Below are positions 27,224 to 36,885 of a DNA stretch of 56,948 bases, piece after piece. Position numbers and translations under genes: made by a program. The stretch is taken from assembly GCA_030536575.1 (NCBI GenBank), contig JAUNPS010000030.1:1-56948 (forward strand), in the 5' to 3' direction. Source of the DNA: Eubacteriales bacterium (lineage in GTDB: Bacteria > Bacillota > Clostridia > Lachnospirales > Lachnospiraceae). Position 1 is the first letter of the stretch, and the number at the start of each line of letters is the position of its first letter. The notes beneath the pieces are model-generated. The model was not told where the DNA came from, did no database searches, and was given only the letters and a program-made list of their open reading frames with translations.

Positions 27224-28663
27224 GTGCGGAAAATACGAAATCATAAATGGATCAGAAAATACGGAAAGAGCCTTCAGTTCCGTATTTTCATTATTTTTAT
27301 CCTGGTCGGGGTCATTCCCATCTGGCTGATGAAATACGGAATGCTCCGCGGGTTCGAAGAACAGGCGGTCCGCCAGCGGCGCGACATGGTGCATAACCAA
27401 TGCATTGCGATCGCGGATCAGCTTGGCGACAGCGGTTATCTGGACGGGACGGCCGACGAAGTGGTGGAAATGGAGCTGACCCAGCTCGCCACCCTCTACA
27501 GCGGGCGGATCGTCATTGTAAACAGCGCCTTTCGCATTGTCCGGGACACCTACGGCCTGGACGAGCAGAAAATCATGGTGTCCGAAGAAGTCCTGAAATG
27601 CTTCCAGGGCGAAGATACCCTCGTCGTCGACCAGAGCAGCAAGTTCATCGAAATGACCGTGCCGATCCGGGACTCCGTAACCAGGGAAGTGATCGGCGTG
27701 ATGATCGTCAGTACGCCCACGACGGACATTCAGGAGAACCGGGAAGCCCTTGGAAGCAAAGTGCTCGCCCTGCAGCTCATCCTGACCGTGCTCATTTTTG
27801 CAGTTGCCTTTTATGCGTCCCGTATGCTGGTAAAGCCCTTCGGAAAAGTAACCCAGTCCCTGGACGAACTGACCGGAGGCTTTCTGGAAGAAGACATTTC
27901 CATTCCGGACTACACGGAAACCCAGCTTCTCTCCGAAGCCTATAACCGGATGAAAGGCCGGATGAAAGCCCTGGACGACTCCCGGCAGGAATTTGTCTCG
28001 AACGTGTCCCATGAGCTGAAGACGCCCATCACCTCCATGAAGGTTCTGGCGGACTCCCTGCTTATGCAGGAAGATGTCCCGGCAGAACTGTACAAGGAAT
28101 TTATGACCGACATTGCAGAAGAAATCGACCGGGAGAATAAGATTATCAACGACCTGCTCTCCCTGGTAAAAATGGACAAAAAGTCCTCGGACGTGAACAT
28201 CCAGGAAACGAATATCAACGAACTTCTGGATCTGATCATCAAGCGCCTGAAACCCATTGCCGAGAAACAGAACATCGATCTTCTGCTGGAAAACTTCAAA
28301 CCCGTGACCGCCCAGGTGGACGAGACAAAACTCACCCTGGCCATCTCGAACCTGGTGGAAAACGCCATCAAATACAACACCGAGAACGGCTGGGTACACG
28401 TTTCTGTCAATGCCGACCACAAATATTTTTACGTAAAAGTCGAAGACTCCGGAATCGGCATCCCGGAAGAGGCTCAGGAACATATCTTCGAGCGTTTCTA
28501 CCGGGTGGATAAATCCCATTCCAGAGAGATCGGTGGCACCGGATTGGGGCTCGCCATCACCAGAAGCGCCGTCCTGATGCACCGGGGCGCGATCAAAGTA
28601 TACAGCAAGGAAGGGGAGGGCACGACATTTACCGTGCGGATTCCGCTTCAATATGTGGATTAG
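27224..28663 (+). CDS. Sensor histidine kinase
   Basis: A 479-residue membrane kinase starting at GTG behind AAGGAG. Transmembrane segment 1 (about 17-40), an extracytoplasmic sensor of about 145 residues, segment 2 (about 185-205), HAMP, then the dimerisation domain with the phospho-His in FVSNVSHELKTPI, an N-box NLVENAIKYN, G1 DSGIGIPEEAQ and G2 GTGLGLAI. It should phosphorylate the upstream regulator. Its stimulus is unknown; the GerMN lipoprotein that follows after 12 bases is a candidate partner at the membrane surface. Confidence 0.92.
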   Translation: MRKIRNHKWIRKYGKSLQFRIFIIFILVGVIPIWLMKYGMLRGFEEQAVRQRRDMVHNQCIAIADQLGDSGYLDGTADEVVEMELTQLATLYSGRIVIVNSAFRIVRDTYGLDEQKIMVSEEVLKCFQGEDTLVVDQSSKFIEMTVPIRDSVTREVIGVMIVSTPTTDIQENREALGSKVLALQLILTVLIFAVAFYASRMLVKPFGKVTQSLDELTGGFLEEDISIPDYTETQLLSEAYNRMKGRMKALDDSRQEFVSNVSHELKTPITSMKVLADSLLMQEDVPAELYKEFMTDIAEEIDRENKIINDLLSLVKMDKKSSDVNIQETNINELLDLIIKRLKPIAEKQNIDLLLENFKPVTAQVDETKLTLAISNLVENAIKYNTENGWVHVSVNADHKYFYVKVEDSGIGIPEEAQEHIFERFYRVDKSHSREIGGTGLGLAITRSAVLMHRGAIKVYSKEGEGTTFTVRIPLQYVD

Positions 28664-28675
28664 CAGGAGGGCACG

Positions 28676-29701
28676 ATGAAAAAGCTTCTATATGGAATCT
28701 TGGCCGTTCTGGCCGCATTGCTCCTTTCCGCATGCCAGCAGCAGACCCAGGAGGCCTTTGGCTACCAGATTAATTATGTAAACGAAGAGGGCATCCGGCT
28801 GGTGGAAGAATCCTACACCCCGGAGGCGAAAGAGGGCGAAGCCCTGATCCAGGAACTGCTGGATCGGATGCGCGTCCCCCAGTACAATGGCGACTACCAC
28901 AGCGCGATCCCGGACAGCGTGGAAATCCGAAGCCTTACCCTGGCGGAAAAAAACGTTGCCCTGGACTTTAACAGCGCCTATTATGAGATGGAAGCCCTTG
29001 TAGAGATCATGATGCGTACCGCCGTAGTGGAAACCCTCTGCCAGGTTCCCGAAGTGGACAGCGTCACCTTCACCGTGGAAGGGGAGCCGCTGATCGATTC
29101 GATGGGAACCGCCGTGGGGCAGATGAACAGCGATACCTTTATTGACACGAAAGGCGCAGGGATTAATTCCTACGCTTACGCATCCCTTTCTCTTTATTTC
29201 GCAAGCCCCGACGGGGACCGCGTTGTGAAAGAAATGCGGAATGTCCATTATTCCACAAACACGTCTTTGGAAAAGGTCGTTGTGGAGCAGCTCATTTCCG
29301 GTCCGGTAAACCAGCGTCTGGGCCGCATTGCACCGGCAGGGACGAAGATCCTTGGCGTTACCCAGGAAGACGGGGTGTGCACCGTGAACCTGGACAGTAC
29401 CTTTAATCAGGCGGTTGCGGAGGGCAATGTGACGCCGGAAGCAGCTATCTACGCGATTGTAAACGCCCTTTGTGACACCTGTGATATTGAAAAAGTCCAA
29501 TTCCAGATCGACGGCGAATCCGGCCTGAAATTCCGGGATACCGTAAATCTGGTAGCACCTTTTGAACGAAACGAAGACCTGATCCTGGGGGTGGAAGCTC
29601 CGGAATCCGCGGCGGATACCGGCAGTTCCGAGGCCGCTACCGGCGAACTGGAACCCTCCATCGGCATTGATCAGGTCATAAAAGGAGGATCCGCTTCTTG
29701 A
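28676..29701 (+). CDS. GerMN-domain lipoprotein
   Basis: A 341-residue lipoprotein (lipobox LLLSAC, Cys20) with two GerMN domains (about 50-145 and 190-300; the second includes VVEQLISGPVNQRLGRIAP). GerMN domains occur in the germination protein GerM and in lipoproteins coupled to two-component systems such as LpqB. Its place directly after a kinase fits that second type, suggesting it modulates or is sensed by the kinase; this is inference. The C-terminal 30 residues are Ala/Ser/Glu-rich. It overlaps the comEC start codon by 4 bases. Confidence 0.85.
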   Translation: MKKLLYGILAVLAALLLSACQQQTQEAFGYQINYVNEEGIRLVEESYTPEAKEGEALIQELLDRMRVPQYNGDYHSAIPDSVEIRSLTLAEKNVALDFNSAYYEMEALVEIMMRTAVVETLCQVPEVDSVTFTVEGEPLIDSMGTAVGQMNSDTFIDTKGAGINSYAYASLSLYFASPDGDRVVKEMRNVHYSTNTSLEKVVVEQLISGPVNQRLGRIAPAGTKILGVTQEDGVCTVNLDSTFNQAVAEGNVTPEAAIYAIVNALCDTCDIEKVQFQIDGESGLKFRDTVNLVAPFERNEDLILGVEAPESAADTGSSEAATGELEPSIGIDQVIKGGSAS

Positions 29702-32034
29702 GAAGAAGACCACTTGTAATCGGTTTTCTGCTGATGGTTTTCAGCATCTGGGTCGGGGAGGCCTGCGGCTGGCTCGTCAAAGTCCAGCCGCCTCCCGCAG
29801 AGCTGGAAGGAGAGGAAATCATCCTTTCCGGAACCATTTACAGACGGGAAACCAAATCCGAAAAATTTCTGATTTATCTGAAAGACATTTCCATCGAATC
29901 CGAAAATCTACCAAGTTCTACAAAAGGAATCCTATACACGACAGAGAAAAACGGCTGCCGGATCGGAAGCCAGATCAAGGCCAAAGGCATCTGCTATTTT
30001 CCGCAGCCAGCGTCCAATCCAGGCCAATTCGATCAAAAAACTTATTATCAGGCAAAACAAATCAGTTTTTTCCTGCAAAAAGCCGAGATTCTGGAAGCAA
30101 CCGATTTCTACAGCCATACCAAAGAAGCCCTGACATCCTTTCGTGAAATTCTGAAGGGACGCCTGACAGCAGCACTGGAAAGCCTGGGGGAAACGCGGGA
30201 CAGCGGCGTTCTGGCAGCCATGCTCTTAGGCGATCAGACACTTCTGGAAGAAGATACGCGAAGCCTTTTCCAAAGCGGCGGAATCTCGCATATTCTTGCA
30301 ATTTCCGGGCTCCACACCTCCATCATCGGAATGGCGGTCTATGGCCTTCTGCGCGCGATCCTTGGCGGCTTTGCGCTCCCGGCAGCAGTCAGCGGCGCAT
30401 TTATGATCTTTTACGGCTGGTTTACAGGCGGAAGCGTCTCCACTATGCGGGCAGTCGTTATGTTCCTGATCTATCTGGGGGCGCAGGTGCGCGGACGGGA
30501 TTACGACCGATGGTCTGCATGGGCCTTCGGCGGAATCCTAATGCTTTTGCGGGAACCCCTCCAACTATTCCAATGTGGTTTCCAGCTCACCATGCTTTCC
30601 GTAGCCGGAATCGAGTTTTCCCACAATCTTTCCCGGAAAGCCCCGGCTTCTATAAAGTTTTCTCGGAAAGCCCCGGCTTCCACAAAGCATTCCCGGAACC
30701 CTCTGGCTTCCCTAAAGCATTCCCAGAAAGCCCCGGTTTCCACAAAGCTTTCCCGCATCTGGAACAAACTTTCCCCAGGCCTTCTGCTTCAGGCCTTCAC
30801 CTTACCCTGCACCCTCTACTGGTTTTACGAACTCCCGCTTTACGGCCTTTTCCTAAACCTGTTCATCCTTCCGCTCATGCCTGCCGTCCTGCTGTCCAGC
30901 GCAGCCGGAATGCTGGCAGCCCTTATCTCCGCCGCAGCCGGCCAGTTCCTCCTTTCGCCCGCCCATTACATCCTCTCGTTTTCCGAATTCCTATGCGCCC
31001 TTTCCGAAAAATTACCCTGTGGAAAACTTCTGTGCGGCGCGCCGCACCCTATCGCAATCCTTCTTTATTACATTGGTCTTATTTCACTCCTGACCTTGCC
31101 GCGCCGTCTCGGACACCGCCCCAAAATAACCCTCAAAATAGCCAGCACCTTGCTGACCGCCGCCTCCATCCTCTGTTTCCTTTATCCCGCCTTAACCAAC
31201 GGCGGAAACCTTCAAAAAGACCTGCCATACCTCCTAACCGACGCTCCCGGCGAACTTCAGCTCACCTTCCTCGATGTCGGCCAGGGCGACTGCATTTTCA
31301 TCCGCTCCCCCGAAGGCGTCACCTGGCTCATCGACGGCGGAAGCAGCACCGAAACATCCGTCGGCAAATACCGCATCCAGCCATTCCTGAAACAGCAGGG
31401 CATTAGCCGCCTAAACTACCTCATCGCCACCCACATGGACGCCGACCACATAAACGGCATCCGTGAACTCCTCCAAAACCCCGACAACCTCACCATCCAA
31501 AACCTCATCCTGCACGAAACCGCCCTCCAGGACGAACAAGGCCAAACCCTGCAAACCCTTGCCGCCGCCTCCAACATCCCAGTCACTTATCTATCCCAGA
31601 ACCAGGGATTCGCCTGCAAATCCCTGCGCCTCACCTGCCTGTGGCCGCCCCAATCCAGTCCCGTCGCCGACAAAAACCAAAACTCCCTGGTCTTCCAGCT
31701 AACCTATGGCACCTTCACAGCCCTCCTCACTGGCGACCTGGAAAAAGAAGCCGAGACCGCCCTCCTCGCCTCCGGCCTCCTAACCCCAGCCTGGCTCCTC
31801 AAAGCCGGCCACCACGGCTCCAAAAACGCCAGCTCCACCGCCTTCCTAACCGCCCTCCAACCCGCCCTCACCATCCTATCCTACGGCCAAAACAACCGCT
31901 ACGGCCACCCCAGCCCCGAAACCCTCTCCCGCCTTGCCGCAATCCACACCCAAATCCTCTCCACCGCCACCTCCGGCGCCATCACCCTCCGCACCACCGG
32001 CACCTCCGCCACCCTCGAAACCTACCTCCCCTAA
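29698..32034 (+). CDS. comEC: ComEC/Rec2-family DNA internalisation protein
   Basis: A 778-residue membrane protein forming the DNA-uptake channel. It has an N-terminal soluble OB-like part (about 40-140), the Competence membrane core (GISHILAISGLHTSIIG and several helices), and a C-terminal metallo-beta-lactamase-like domain (LTFLDVGQGDCIFIRSPEG, THMDADHINGI, KAGHHGSKNASS) proposed to degrade the non-transported strand. The start is TTG with AAGGAGG 9 bases ahead. Residues 312-351 are four tandem copies of a 10-residue, Ser/Lys-rich unit inserted in a loop, an odd feature. The last third of the coding strand is strikingly C-rich and G-poor. Confidence 0.9.
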   Translation: MRRRPLVIGFLLMVFSIWVGEACGWLVKVQPPPAELEGEEIILSGTIYRRETKSEKFLIYLKDISIESENLPSSTKGILYTTEKNGCRIGSQIKAKGICYFPQPASNPGQFDQKTYYQAKQISFFLQKAEILEATDFYSHTKEALTSFREILKGRLTAALESLGETRDSGVLAAMLLGDQTLLEEDTRSLFQSGGISHILAISGLHTSIIGMAVYGLLRAILGGFALPAAVSGAFMIFYGWFTGGSVSTMRAVVMFLIYLGAQVRGRDYDRWSAWAFGGILMLLREPLQLFQCGFQLTMLSVAGIEFSHNLSRKAPASIKFSRKAPASTKHSRNPLASLKHSQKAPVSTKLSRIWNKLSPGLLLQAFTLPCTLYWFYELPLYGLFLNLFILPLMPAVLLSSAAGMLAALISAAAGQFLLSPAHYILSFSEFLCALSEKLPCGKLLCGAPHPIAILLYYIGLISLLTLPRRLGHRPKITLKIASTLLTAASILCFLYPALTNGGNLQKDLPYLLTDAPGELQLTFLDVGQGDCIFIRSPEGVTWLIDGGSSTETSVGKYRIQPFLKQQGISRLNYLIATHMDADHINGIRELLQNPDNLTIQNLILHETALQDEQGQTLQTLAAASNIPVTYLSQNQGFACKSLRLTCLWPPQSSPVADKNQNSLVFQLTYGTFTALLTGDLEKEAETALLASGLLTPAWLLKAGHHGSKNASSTAFLTALQPALTILSYGQNNRYGHPSPETLSRLAAIHTQILSTATSGAITLRTTGTSATLETYLP
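30631..30750 (+). repeat. Four 30-bp tandem repeats inside comEC
   Basis: Four consecutive 30-base units start at 30631, 30661, 30691 and 30721. Each begins TCYCRGAA and contains a GCTTC/GTTTC...AAAG core. They keep the frame and encode SRKAPASIKF, SRKAPASTKH, SRNPLASLKH and SQKAPVSTKL. Being a multiple of three, copy number could change without breaking the gene. Confidence 0.9.
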
Positions 32035-32261
32035 GCAATACCTATATTTGACCAGCAACTGGGAGGAATGGTCACTTTGGAGAAACAGCCGCAGAGAGAT
32101 GGAAATCTTGCGGGGACGTGTTTCGAGGGGCGCACTTAGGGCGAATCGAGATCGCCCCTTACGGAGTCTTAGGCGCGAAGGCATTCCTGAGCGTCTTAGC
32201 CGCAGTTAGGGGAAGCTTGATGAGACCGTTGCCCCGTTCCCCGAAAGGTTTTCATCGATAC
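32035..32261 (+). other. Structured intergenic segment between comEC and dgt
   Basis: No convincing gene. Visible inverted repeats: TGACCA (32049-32054) with TGGTCA (32069-32074); GGGCGA and TCGCCC around a 7-base loop near 32140-32158; and CTTAGGCGC with GCGTCTTAG further on (one mismatch, one G-U). No T-run follows, so this is not a simple terminator. It resembles a palindromic interspersed element or a structured RNA. Confidence 0.5.
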
Positions 32262-32362
32262 GGCGGCGTCCTCCTATCATCAGGTAAATTCATCTTGGCG
32301 GCGTCCTCCTATCACCAGGTAAATTCATCCCGACGGAGTCCTCCTTAATTTAACTCCTCATC
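32262..32362 (+). repeat. 35-bp-period direct repeats upstream of dgt
   Basis: Units start at 32262 and 32297, identical over 33 bases except one (GGCGGCGTCCTCCTATCA, then C/TCAGGTAAATTCATC). A third, decayed unit starts at 32332 (GACGGAGTCCTCCT). Each carries CCTCCT, complementary to a Shine-Dalgarno sequence. Confidence 0.85.
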
Positions 32363-32416
32363 ATTTTCAAAAATTTTGAAAATTTAAGAGATTTCTCTCA
32401 AATAATTTGCTATAAT
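32363..32416 (+). promoter_or_regulatory. dgt promoter region with 21-base palindrome
   Basis: An extended -10 TGCTATAAT (TATAAT 32411-32416) lies 42 bases before dgt; the -35 is weak. Immediately upstream, ATTTTCAAAA and TTTTGAAAAT (32363-32383) form a perfect palindrome about a central A, possibly an operator or UP-like element. Confidence 0.6.
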
Positions 32417-32457
32417 AAACCAAACAACCATTCGTCCCCACCCGAAAGGAGCCCCCC

Positions 32458-33465
32458 ATGACCATCCGCGAACTCACCGAACAACGCGAACAAACCACCC
32501 TAAGCCCCTACGCCGCCCTAAGCCTCCACACCCGCGGCCGCCAAACCACCGAAAAACCCTGCGACATCCGCCCCGCCTACCAACGCGACCGCGACCGCAT
32601 CCTCCACTGCAAATCCTTCCGCCGCCTAAAACACAAAACCCAAGTCTTCATCAACCCCCAAGGCGACCACTACCGCGACCGCCTCACCCACACCCTGGAA
32701 GTCGCCCAAATCGCCCGCACCATCGCCCGCGCCCTGCGCCTAAACGAAGACCTCACCGAAGCCATCGCCCTTGGCCATGACCTCGGTCACACCCCCTTTG
32801 GCCACTCCGGCGAACGGGCCCTGAACGAAATCTGCCCCCTGGGCTTCGCCCACTACGCCCAAAGCGTCCGCGTTGTCGAACTCCTGGAGAAAAAAGGCAA
32901 AGGCCTAAACCTCACCTGGGAAGTCCGCGACGGCATCAAAAACCACCGCACCAGCGGCACCCCCAGCACCATGGAAGGCAAAGTCGTCCGTCTCTCCGAC
33001 AAAATCGCCTACATCAACCACGACATCGACGACGCCGAGCGCGCCGGTATCCTCCGGGAAGAAGAAATTCCCCTGGAATACCGCCAGGTTCTGGGCTACA
33101 CCATCCGCGAACGCCTAAACACCGTGATCCACGACATTGTGGACAACAGCATGGATAAGCCGGACATCATCCTGTCCCAGGACATGGAACGCACCATCCG
33201 CGAACTCCGCATTTTCATGTTCGACCACGTTTACAAGAACCCGAAAGCAAAAACCGAAGAAACCAAAGTCGTCAACATGCTCCAGCAGCTCTACCTCTAC
33301 TACAGCCAGCACATGGAAGCCATCCCCCAGGAATACCGCAGCCTCATCGAAGAAAGAGGCGAGCCCCAGGAGCGCGTCGTCTGCGACTACATCGCCGGAA
33401 TGACCGACGAATACGCGATCACGAAATTTTCCGAAATTTACGTCCCCAAAGCCTGGATGACATAA
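32458..33465 (+). CDS. dgt: dGTPase-like HD-domain phosphohydrolase
   Basis: A 335-residue protein of the type 2 deoxyguanosinetriphosphate triphosphohydrolase family. The HD metal ligands are visible in RLTHTLEVAQ and GHDLGHTPFGHSGE, with a later conserved YINHDIDDA. Such enzymes cleave dNTPs to deoxynucleoside plus triphosphate and tune nucleotide pools; the substrate of this branch is often uncertain. AAAGGAG precedes the ATG. dnaG begins 11 bases after its stop, as in many Clostridia, so it heads the dnaG-rpoD operon. The first 500 bases are extremely C-rich. Confidence 0.9.
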   Translation: MTIRELTEQREQTTLSPYAALSLHTRGRQTTEKPCDIRPAYQRDRDRILHCKSFRRLKHKTQVFINPQGDHYRDRLTHTLEVAQIARTIARALRLNEDLTEAIALGHDLGHTPFGHSGERALNEICPLGFAHYAQSVRVVELLEKKGKGLNLTWEVRDGIKNHRTSGTPSTMEGKVVRLSDKIAYINHDIDDAERAGILREEEIPLEYRQVLGYTIRERLNTVIHDIVDNSMDKPDIILSQDMERTIRELRIFMFDHVYKNPKAKTEETKVVNMLQQLYLYYSQHMEAIPQEYRSLIEERGEPQERVVCDYIAGMTDEYAITKFSEIYVPKAWMT

Positions 33466-33476
33466 AGGAGCAGCCT

Positions 33477-35237
33477 ATGTATTACGCAGAAGAACTGGTA
33501 GAAGAAGTCAGAGAAAAAAATGATATCGTCGACGTGATTTCCGGCTATGTGAAATTGCAGCGAAAAGGCACCTCCTATTTCGGACTGTGCCCCTTCCACA
33601 ACGAAAAATCCCCCTCCTTTTCCGTAAGCCCGGACAAACAGATGTATTACTGCTTCGGCTGCGGAGCCGGAGGGAACGTCTATACCTTCCTCATGGAATA
33701 CGAAAACTATTCCTTCCCGGAAGCCGTCAAATACCTGGCCGACCGCGCCGGAATCAGCCTGCCGGAGCGCGAATACACCGAAGAAGAAAAAAAGGCGGCG
33801 GATATCCGCACCCAGATCCTGGAGCTGAACAAAATGGCAGCCAACTATTTTTATTACCAGCTCCGCACCGAAAACGGCAGGCAGGCCATGGATTACTTAA
33901 AAGGCCGCGCCCTCTCAGACGAAACCATCAAAGGCTTCGCCCTGGGCTTTGCCAACAAATACAGCAACGACCTATACCGCTACCTGAAAAGCAAAGGCAT
34001 TTCCGATGAACTCCTGCGGGAATCCGGCCTGATGAACGTGGACGAAAAACACGGCATGTACGATAAATTCTGGAACCGCGTCATGTTCCCCATCCAGGAC
34101 GTCAACGGCCGCGTCATCGGCTTCGGCGGCCGCGTCATGGGCGACGGAAAGCCCAAATACCTGAATTCCCCGGAGACCCGCGTCTTCGACAAGAGCCGGA
34201 ACCTCTACGGACTTCACATTGCCCGGACATCCCGTAAGAAATACCTTCTGGTCTGCGAGGGCTACATGGATGTAATCTCCATGCACCAGGCCGGTTTTAA
34301 AAACGCGGTCGCCTCCCTGGGCACCGCATTGACTACCCAGCACGCCACCTTACTGAAACGCTACACAAACGAAGTCATCCTGACCTACGACAGCGACGAA
34401 GCAGGCATCCGCGCCGCCCTCCGCGCCATCCCGATCGTAAAATCCGCCGGACTCAGCGCCAAAGTCCTGAACATGCGCCCCTACAAAGACCCCGACGAAT
34501 TCATCAAAGCCCTTGGCGCAGAAGCCTTCCAGGAGCGCATCGACCAGGCCGAAAACAGCTTCCTCTTCGAAATCTCCGCCATGGAGCAGGACTATAACCT
34601 GAAAGACCCGGAAGGAAAAACTGACTTCTTCCGCGCCGTAGCCCGGAAACTCACAGAATTCGACCAGGAACTCGAACGGGAAAACTACATCCAGGCCGTA
34701 GCGGAAAAATACCAGACCGGCTTCGACAGCCTCCGGAAACTGGTAAACCGCACCGCACTTTTGACCAATCCCCAGCCGCGCCGGGAATCCGCCCGCCCCG
34801 AACCGAAAAAAAAGTCCGGCGGCGACGGGATGAAAAAATCCCAGCGGCTCCTTCTGACCTGGCTGATCGAAAACAAAGGCCTCTACGAAAAAGTCAAAAA
34901 CTGGGTGAGTCCCCAGGATTTTACCGAACCGCTTTACCGGCAGGTGGCCGAAGAACTTTTCCAGCAGTTGGAAGCGGGAGAGGTGAACCCAGCCCGCATT
35001 GCCAACCACTACGAAGACCCGGAGCAGCAGCGGGAAGTTGCCTCCCTGTTCAACACCACATTGCGCGTGGAAACCCCTGAAGAGAAAGAAAAAGCCCTGA
35101 AAGAAACGCTGTACCGCGTTCTGACCAACAGCATCGAATACCGTACCTCCAATCTGGAACCCACCGACATGGCCGGACTCCAGCAGCTTATTAATATGAA
35201 GAGACGCCTTCAGGATCTGGGAAAAATGCACGTATAG
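33477..35237 (+). CDS. dnaG: DNA primase
   Basis: A 586-residue primase making RNA primers at the replication fork. The N-terminal CHC2 zinc site uses Cys38, His41, Cys59 and Cys62 ([22 protein letters not shown]). The TOPRIM catalytic core follows ([29 protein letters not shown]), then a helical C-terminal region that contacts the helicase. Its length is normal. It lies between dgt and the sigma factor, the classic macromolecular-synthesis arrangement. Confidence 0.95.
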   Translation: MYYAEELVEEVREKNDIVDVISGYVKLQRKGTSYFGLCPFHNEKSPSFSVSPDKQMYYCFGCGAGGNVYTFLMEYENYSFPEAVKYLADRAGISLPEREYTEEEKKAADIRTQILELNKMAANYFYYQLRTENGRQAMDYLKGRALSDETIKGFALGFANKYSNDLYRYLKSKGISDELLRESGLMNVDEKHGMYDKFWNRVMFPIQDVNGRVIGFGGRVMGDGKPKYLNSPETRVFDKSRNLYGLHIARTSRKKYLLVCEGYMDVISMHQAGFKNAVASLGTALTTQHATLLKRYTNEVILTYDSDEAGIRAALRAIPIVKSAGLSAKVLNMRPYKDPDEFIKALGAEAFQERIDQAENSFLFEISAMEQDYNLKDPEGKTDFFRAVARKLTEFDQELERENYIQAVAEKYQTGFDSLRKLVNRTALLTNPQPRRESARPEPKKKSGGDGMKKSQRLLLTWLIENKGLYEKVKNWVSPQDFTEPLYRQVAEELFQQLEAGEVNPARIANHYEDPEQQREVASLFNTTLRVETPEEKEKALKETLYRVLTNSIEYRTSNLEPTDMAGLQQLINMKRRLQDLGKMHV

Positions 35238-35334
35238 TCCGAATTTCCGAAAGATGAATATTCCGGCCTTTTGCGGAAAAAATGAAATTAGAAAGCCGAA
35301 AAAACGGCAAACGACCCACGAAAGGCGGCAATCT

Positions 35335-36180
35335 ATGGAATATCAGGACAGTACGGCAGACGACATGATCCGCATGTATCTGAAAGAAATCGGCAGGATC
35401 CCCCTGCTGTCAGAGGAAGAAGAAATGCGCCTGGCAAGGCTGATGCACGAAGGAGATACACAGGCAAAAGAACGCCTGGCAGAGGCGAACCTGCGCCTTG
35501 TGGTCAGCGTGGCCAGGCATTACCGCAGCCGGGGCCTGTCCTTCCTGGATCTGATCCAGGAGGGCAATCTGGGGCTGATCAAGGCGGTAGAACGGTACGA
35601 TTACCGGAAAGGCTACAAATTCAGCACCTACGCCACCTGGTGGATTCGCCAGGCTATCACCCGCGCCATTGCAGACCAGGGCCGAACCATCCGGATTCCC
35701 GTCCATATGGTCGAAACCATGAACCGCACCAGGCGCACGGCCAGAGAACTGACCCTGACGCTTGGAAGAGAACCCTCCCCGGAAGAAATCGCCAAAGCCA
35801 TGGACACCACCCCCGAACGGATTCGGGAAGTCATGAAATTATTGCAGGAACCCGTTTCCCTGGAAACGCCGGTGGGCGAAGAAGAAGAGAGCCATCTTAG
35901 CGACTACATCAAAGACGAACGGCTTCCCCAGCCCGGCGACGAGGCGGCTTCCAGATTATTGCAGGAACAGATCGAAAGTGTGATGAAGAGCCTCTCCGAG
36001 CGGGAACGCCAGGTTTTAAGCCTTCGGTTTGGCCTGGAAGACGGGAAGCCCCGCACCCTGGAAGAAGTAGGACGCAATTTTAACGTCACCAGAGAGCGCG
36101 TGCGCCAAATCGAAACCAAAGCCCTCCGGAAACTCCGGCATCCCAGCCGCAGCCGGAAACTGCGGGACTTTTTAGAATAA
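35335..36180 (+). CDS. rpoD: RNA polymerase sigma factor, RpoD-like, lacking region 1.1
   Basis: A 281-residue sigma-70 factor with regions 1.2 ([20 protein letters not shown]), 2 ([35 protein letters not shown]), 3 and 4.2 ([20 protein letters not shown]), all at primary-sigma quality. Its position right after dnaG suggests it is the housekeeping factor, yet the N-terminal region 1.1 (about 80 residues) usual in RpoD is absent. The ATG at 35335 has AAAGGCGG before it; the 27 upstream in-frame codons do not resemble region 1.1. A group 2 (RpoS/HrdB-like) factor is the alternative. Confidence 0.85.
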   Translation: MEYQDSTADDMIRMYLKEIGRIPLLSEEEEMRLARLMHEGDTQAKERLAEANLRLVVSVARHYRSRGLSFLDLIQEGNLGLIKAVERYDYRKGYKFSTYATWWIRQAITRAIADQGRTIRIPVHMVETMNRTRRTARELTLTLGREPSPEEIAKAMDTTPERIREVMKLLQEPVSLETPVGEEEESHLSDYIKDERLPQPGDEAASRLLQEQIESVMKSLSERERQVLSLRFGLEDGKPRTLEEVGRNFNVTRERVRQIETKALRKLRHPSRSRKLRDFLE

Positions 36181-36192
36181 AAGGAGCAGACA

Positions 36193-36885
36193 ATGCAGTT
36201 ATCAATTCGCATGAAAAACGTAAGCAGCCTGGTAACACCTGGCGAATGCCTGGCCGATATCGGCACCGACCACGGCTACATCCCCATTGAACTGGTGCGC
36301 GAAGGCCGGGTCAAACGGGCGCTCGCCATGGATATCAACGAAGGGCCGCTTCTTCGGGCCGAAGAAAATATCCGGCGTTTCGGCCTGGAAAAGCAGATTG
36401 AGACCCGGTTAAGCGACGGGGCAAAAGCCCTGAAACGAAACGAAGCAGACCGCGCCGTGATTGCCGGAATGGGCGGCGGCTTAGTCATAAAAATCCTGAC
36501 AGAGGGAGCAGAAGTCTTTGAAACCGTGCAGGAACTGATCTTGCAGCCCCAGTCCGAGCTGTCCAGAGTCCGGAAATTTTTACAGGGACATGCATACCGG
36601 ATCGACGCGGAAAATATGGTGATAGATGAAGGAAAATATTACCCGATGATGCGGGCAGTCCATGGAAGCATGGAACCATTGTCCGAAGAAGAAGCTTTAT
36701 ACGGCCCCCTTCTATTAAAAAACGGCAACCCCGTCCTGCGAAGATTTCTGGAAAAAGAACAGAAAAATTTCGAAAACATCCTGCGGGGACTTAAGAAAGA
36801 AACCGGAGAAAACGCCGCCAGGCGCATTTCCGAAATCGAAGAACGGCTGTCCCTGATTCAAAAAGCAAAGGAGAGAATGAAATGA
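36193..36885 (+). CDS. trmK: tRNA (adenine-22-N1)-methyltransferase
   Basis: A 230-residue SAM-dependent methyltransferase of the TrmK (YqfN) family, which methylates A22 of tRNA. The SAM-binding block ADIGTDHGYIPIELV is clear, followed by VIAGMGGGLVIKIL and LILQPQSE. A C-terminal helical region (about 180-230) is likely coiled. The gene sits between rpoD and the NIF3 gene as in Bacillus, and its stop overlaps the next start (ATGA). Confidence 0.92.
   Translation: MQLSIRMKNVSSLVTPGECLADIGTDHGYIPIELVREGRVKRALAMDINEGPLLRAEENIRRFGLEKQIETRLSDGAKALKRNEADRAVIAGMGGGLVIKILTEGAEVFETVQELILQPQSELSRVRKFLQGHAYRIDAENMVIDEGKYYPMMRAVHGSMEPLSEEEALYGPLLLKNGNPVLRRFLEKEQKNFENILRGLKKETGENAARRISEIEERLSLIQKAKERMK

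Noticed and set aside
31934-32209. Proline-rich plus-strand frame overlapping the end of comEC
   Set aside because: Low-complexity translation caused by the C-rich coding strand in another frame; no ribosome site.
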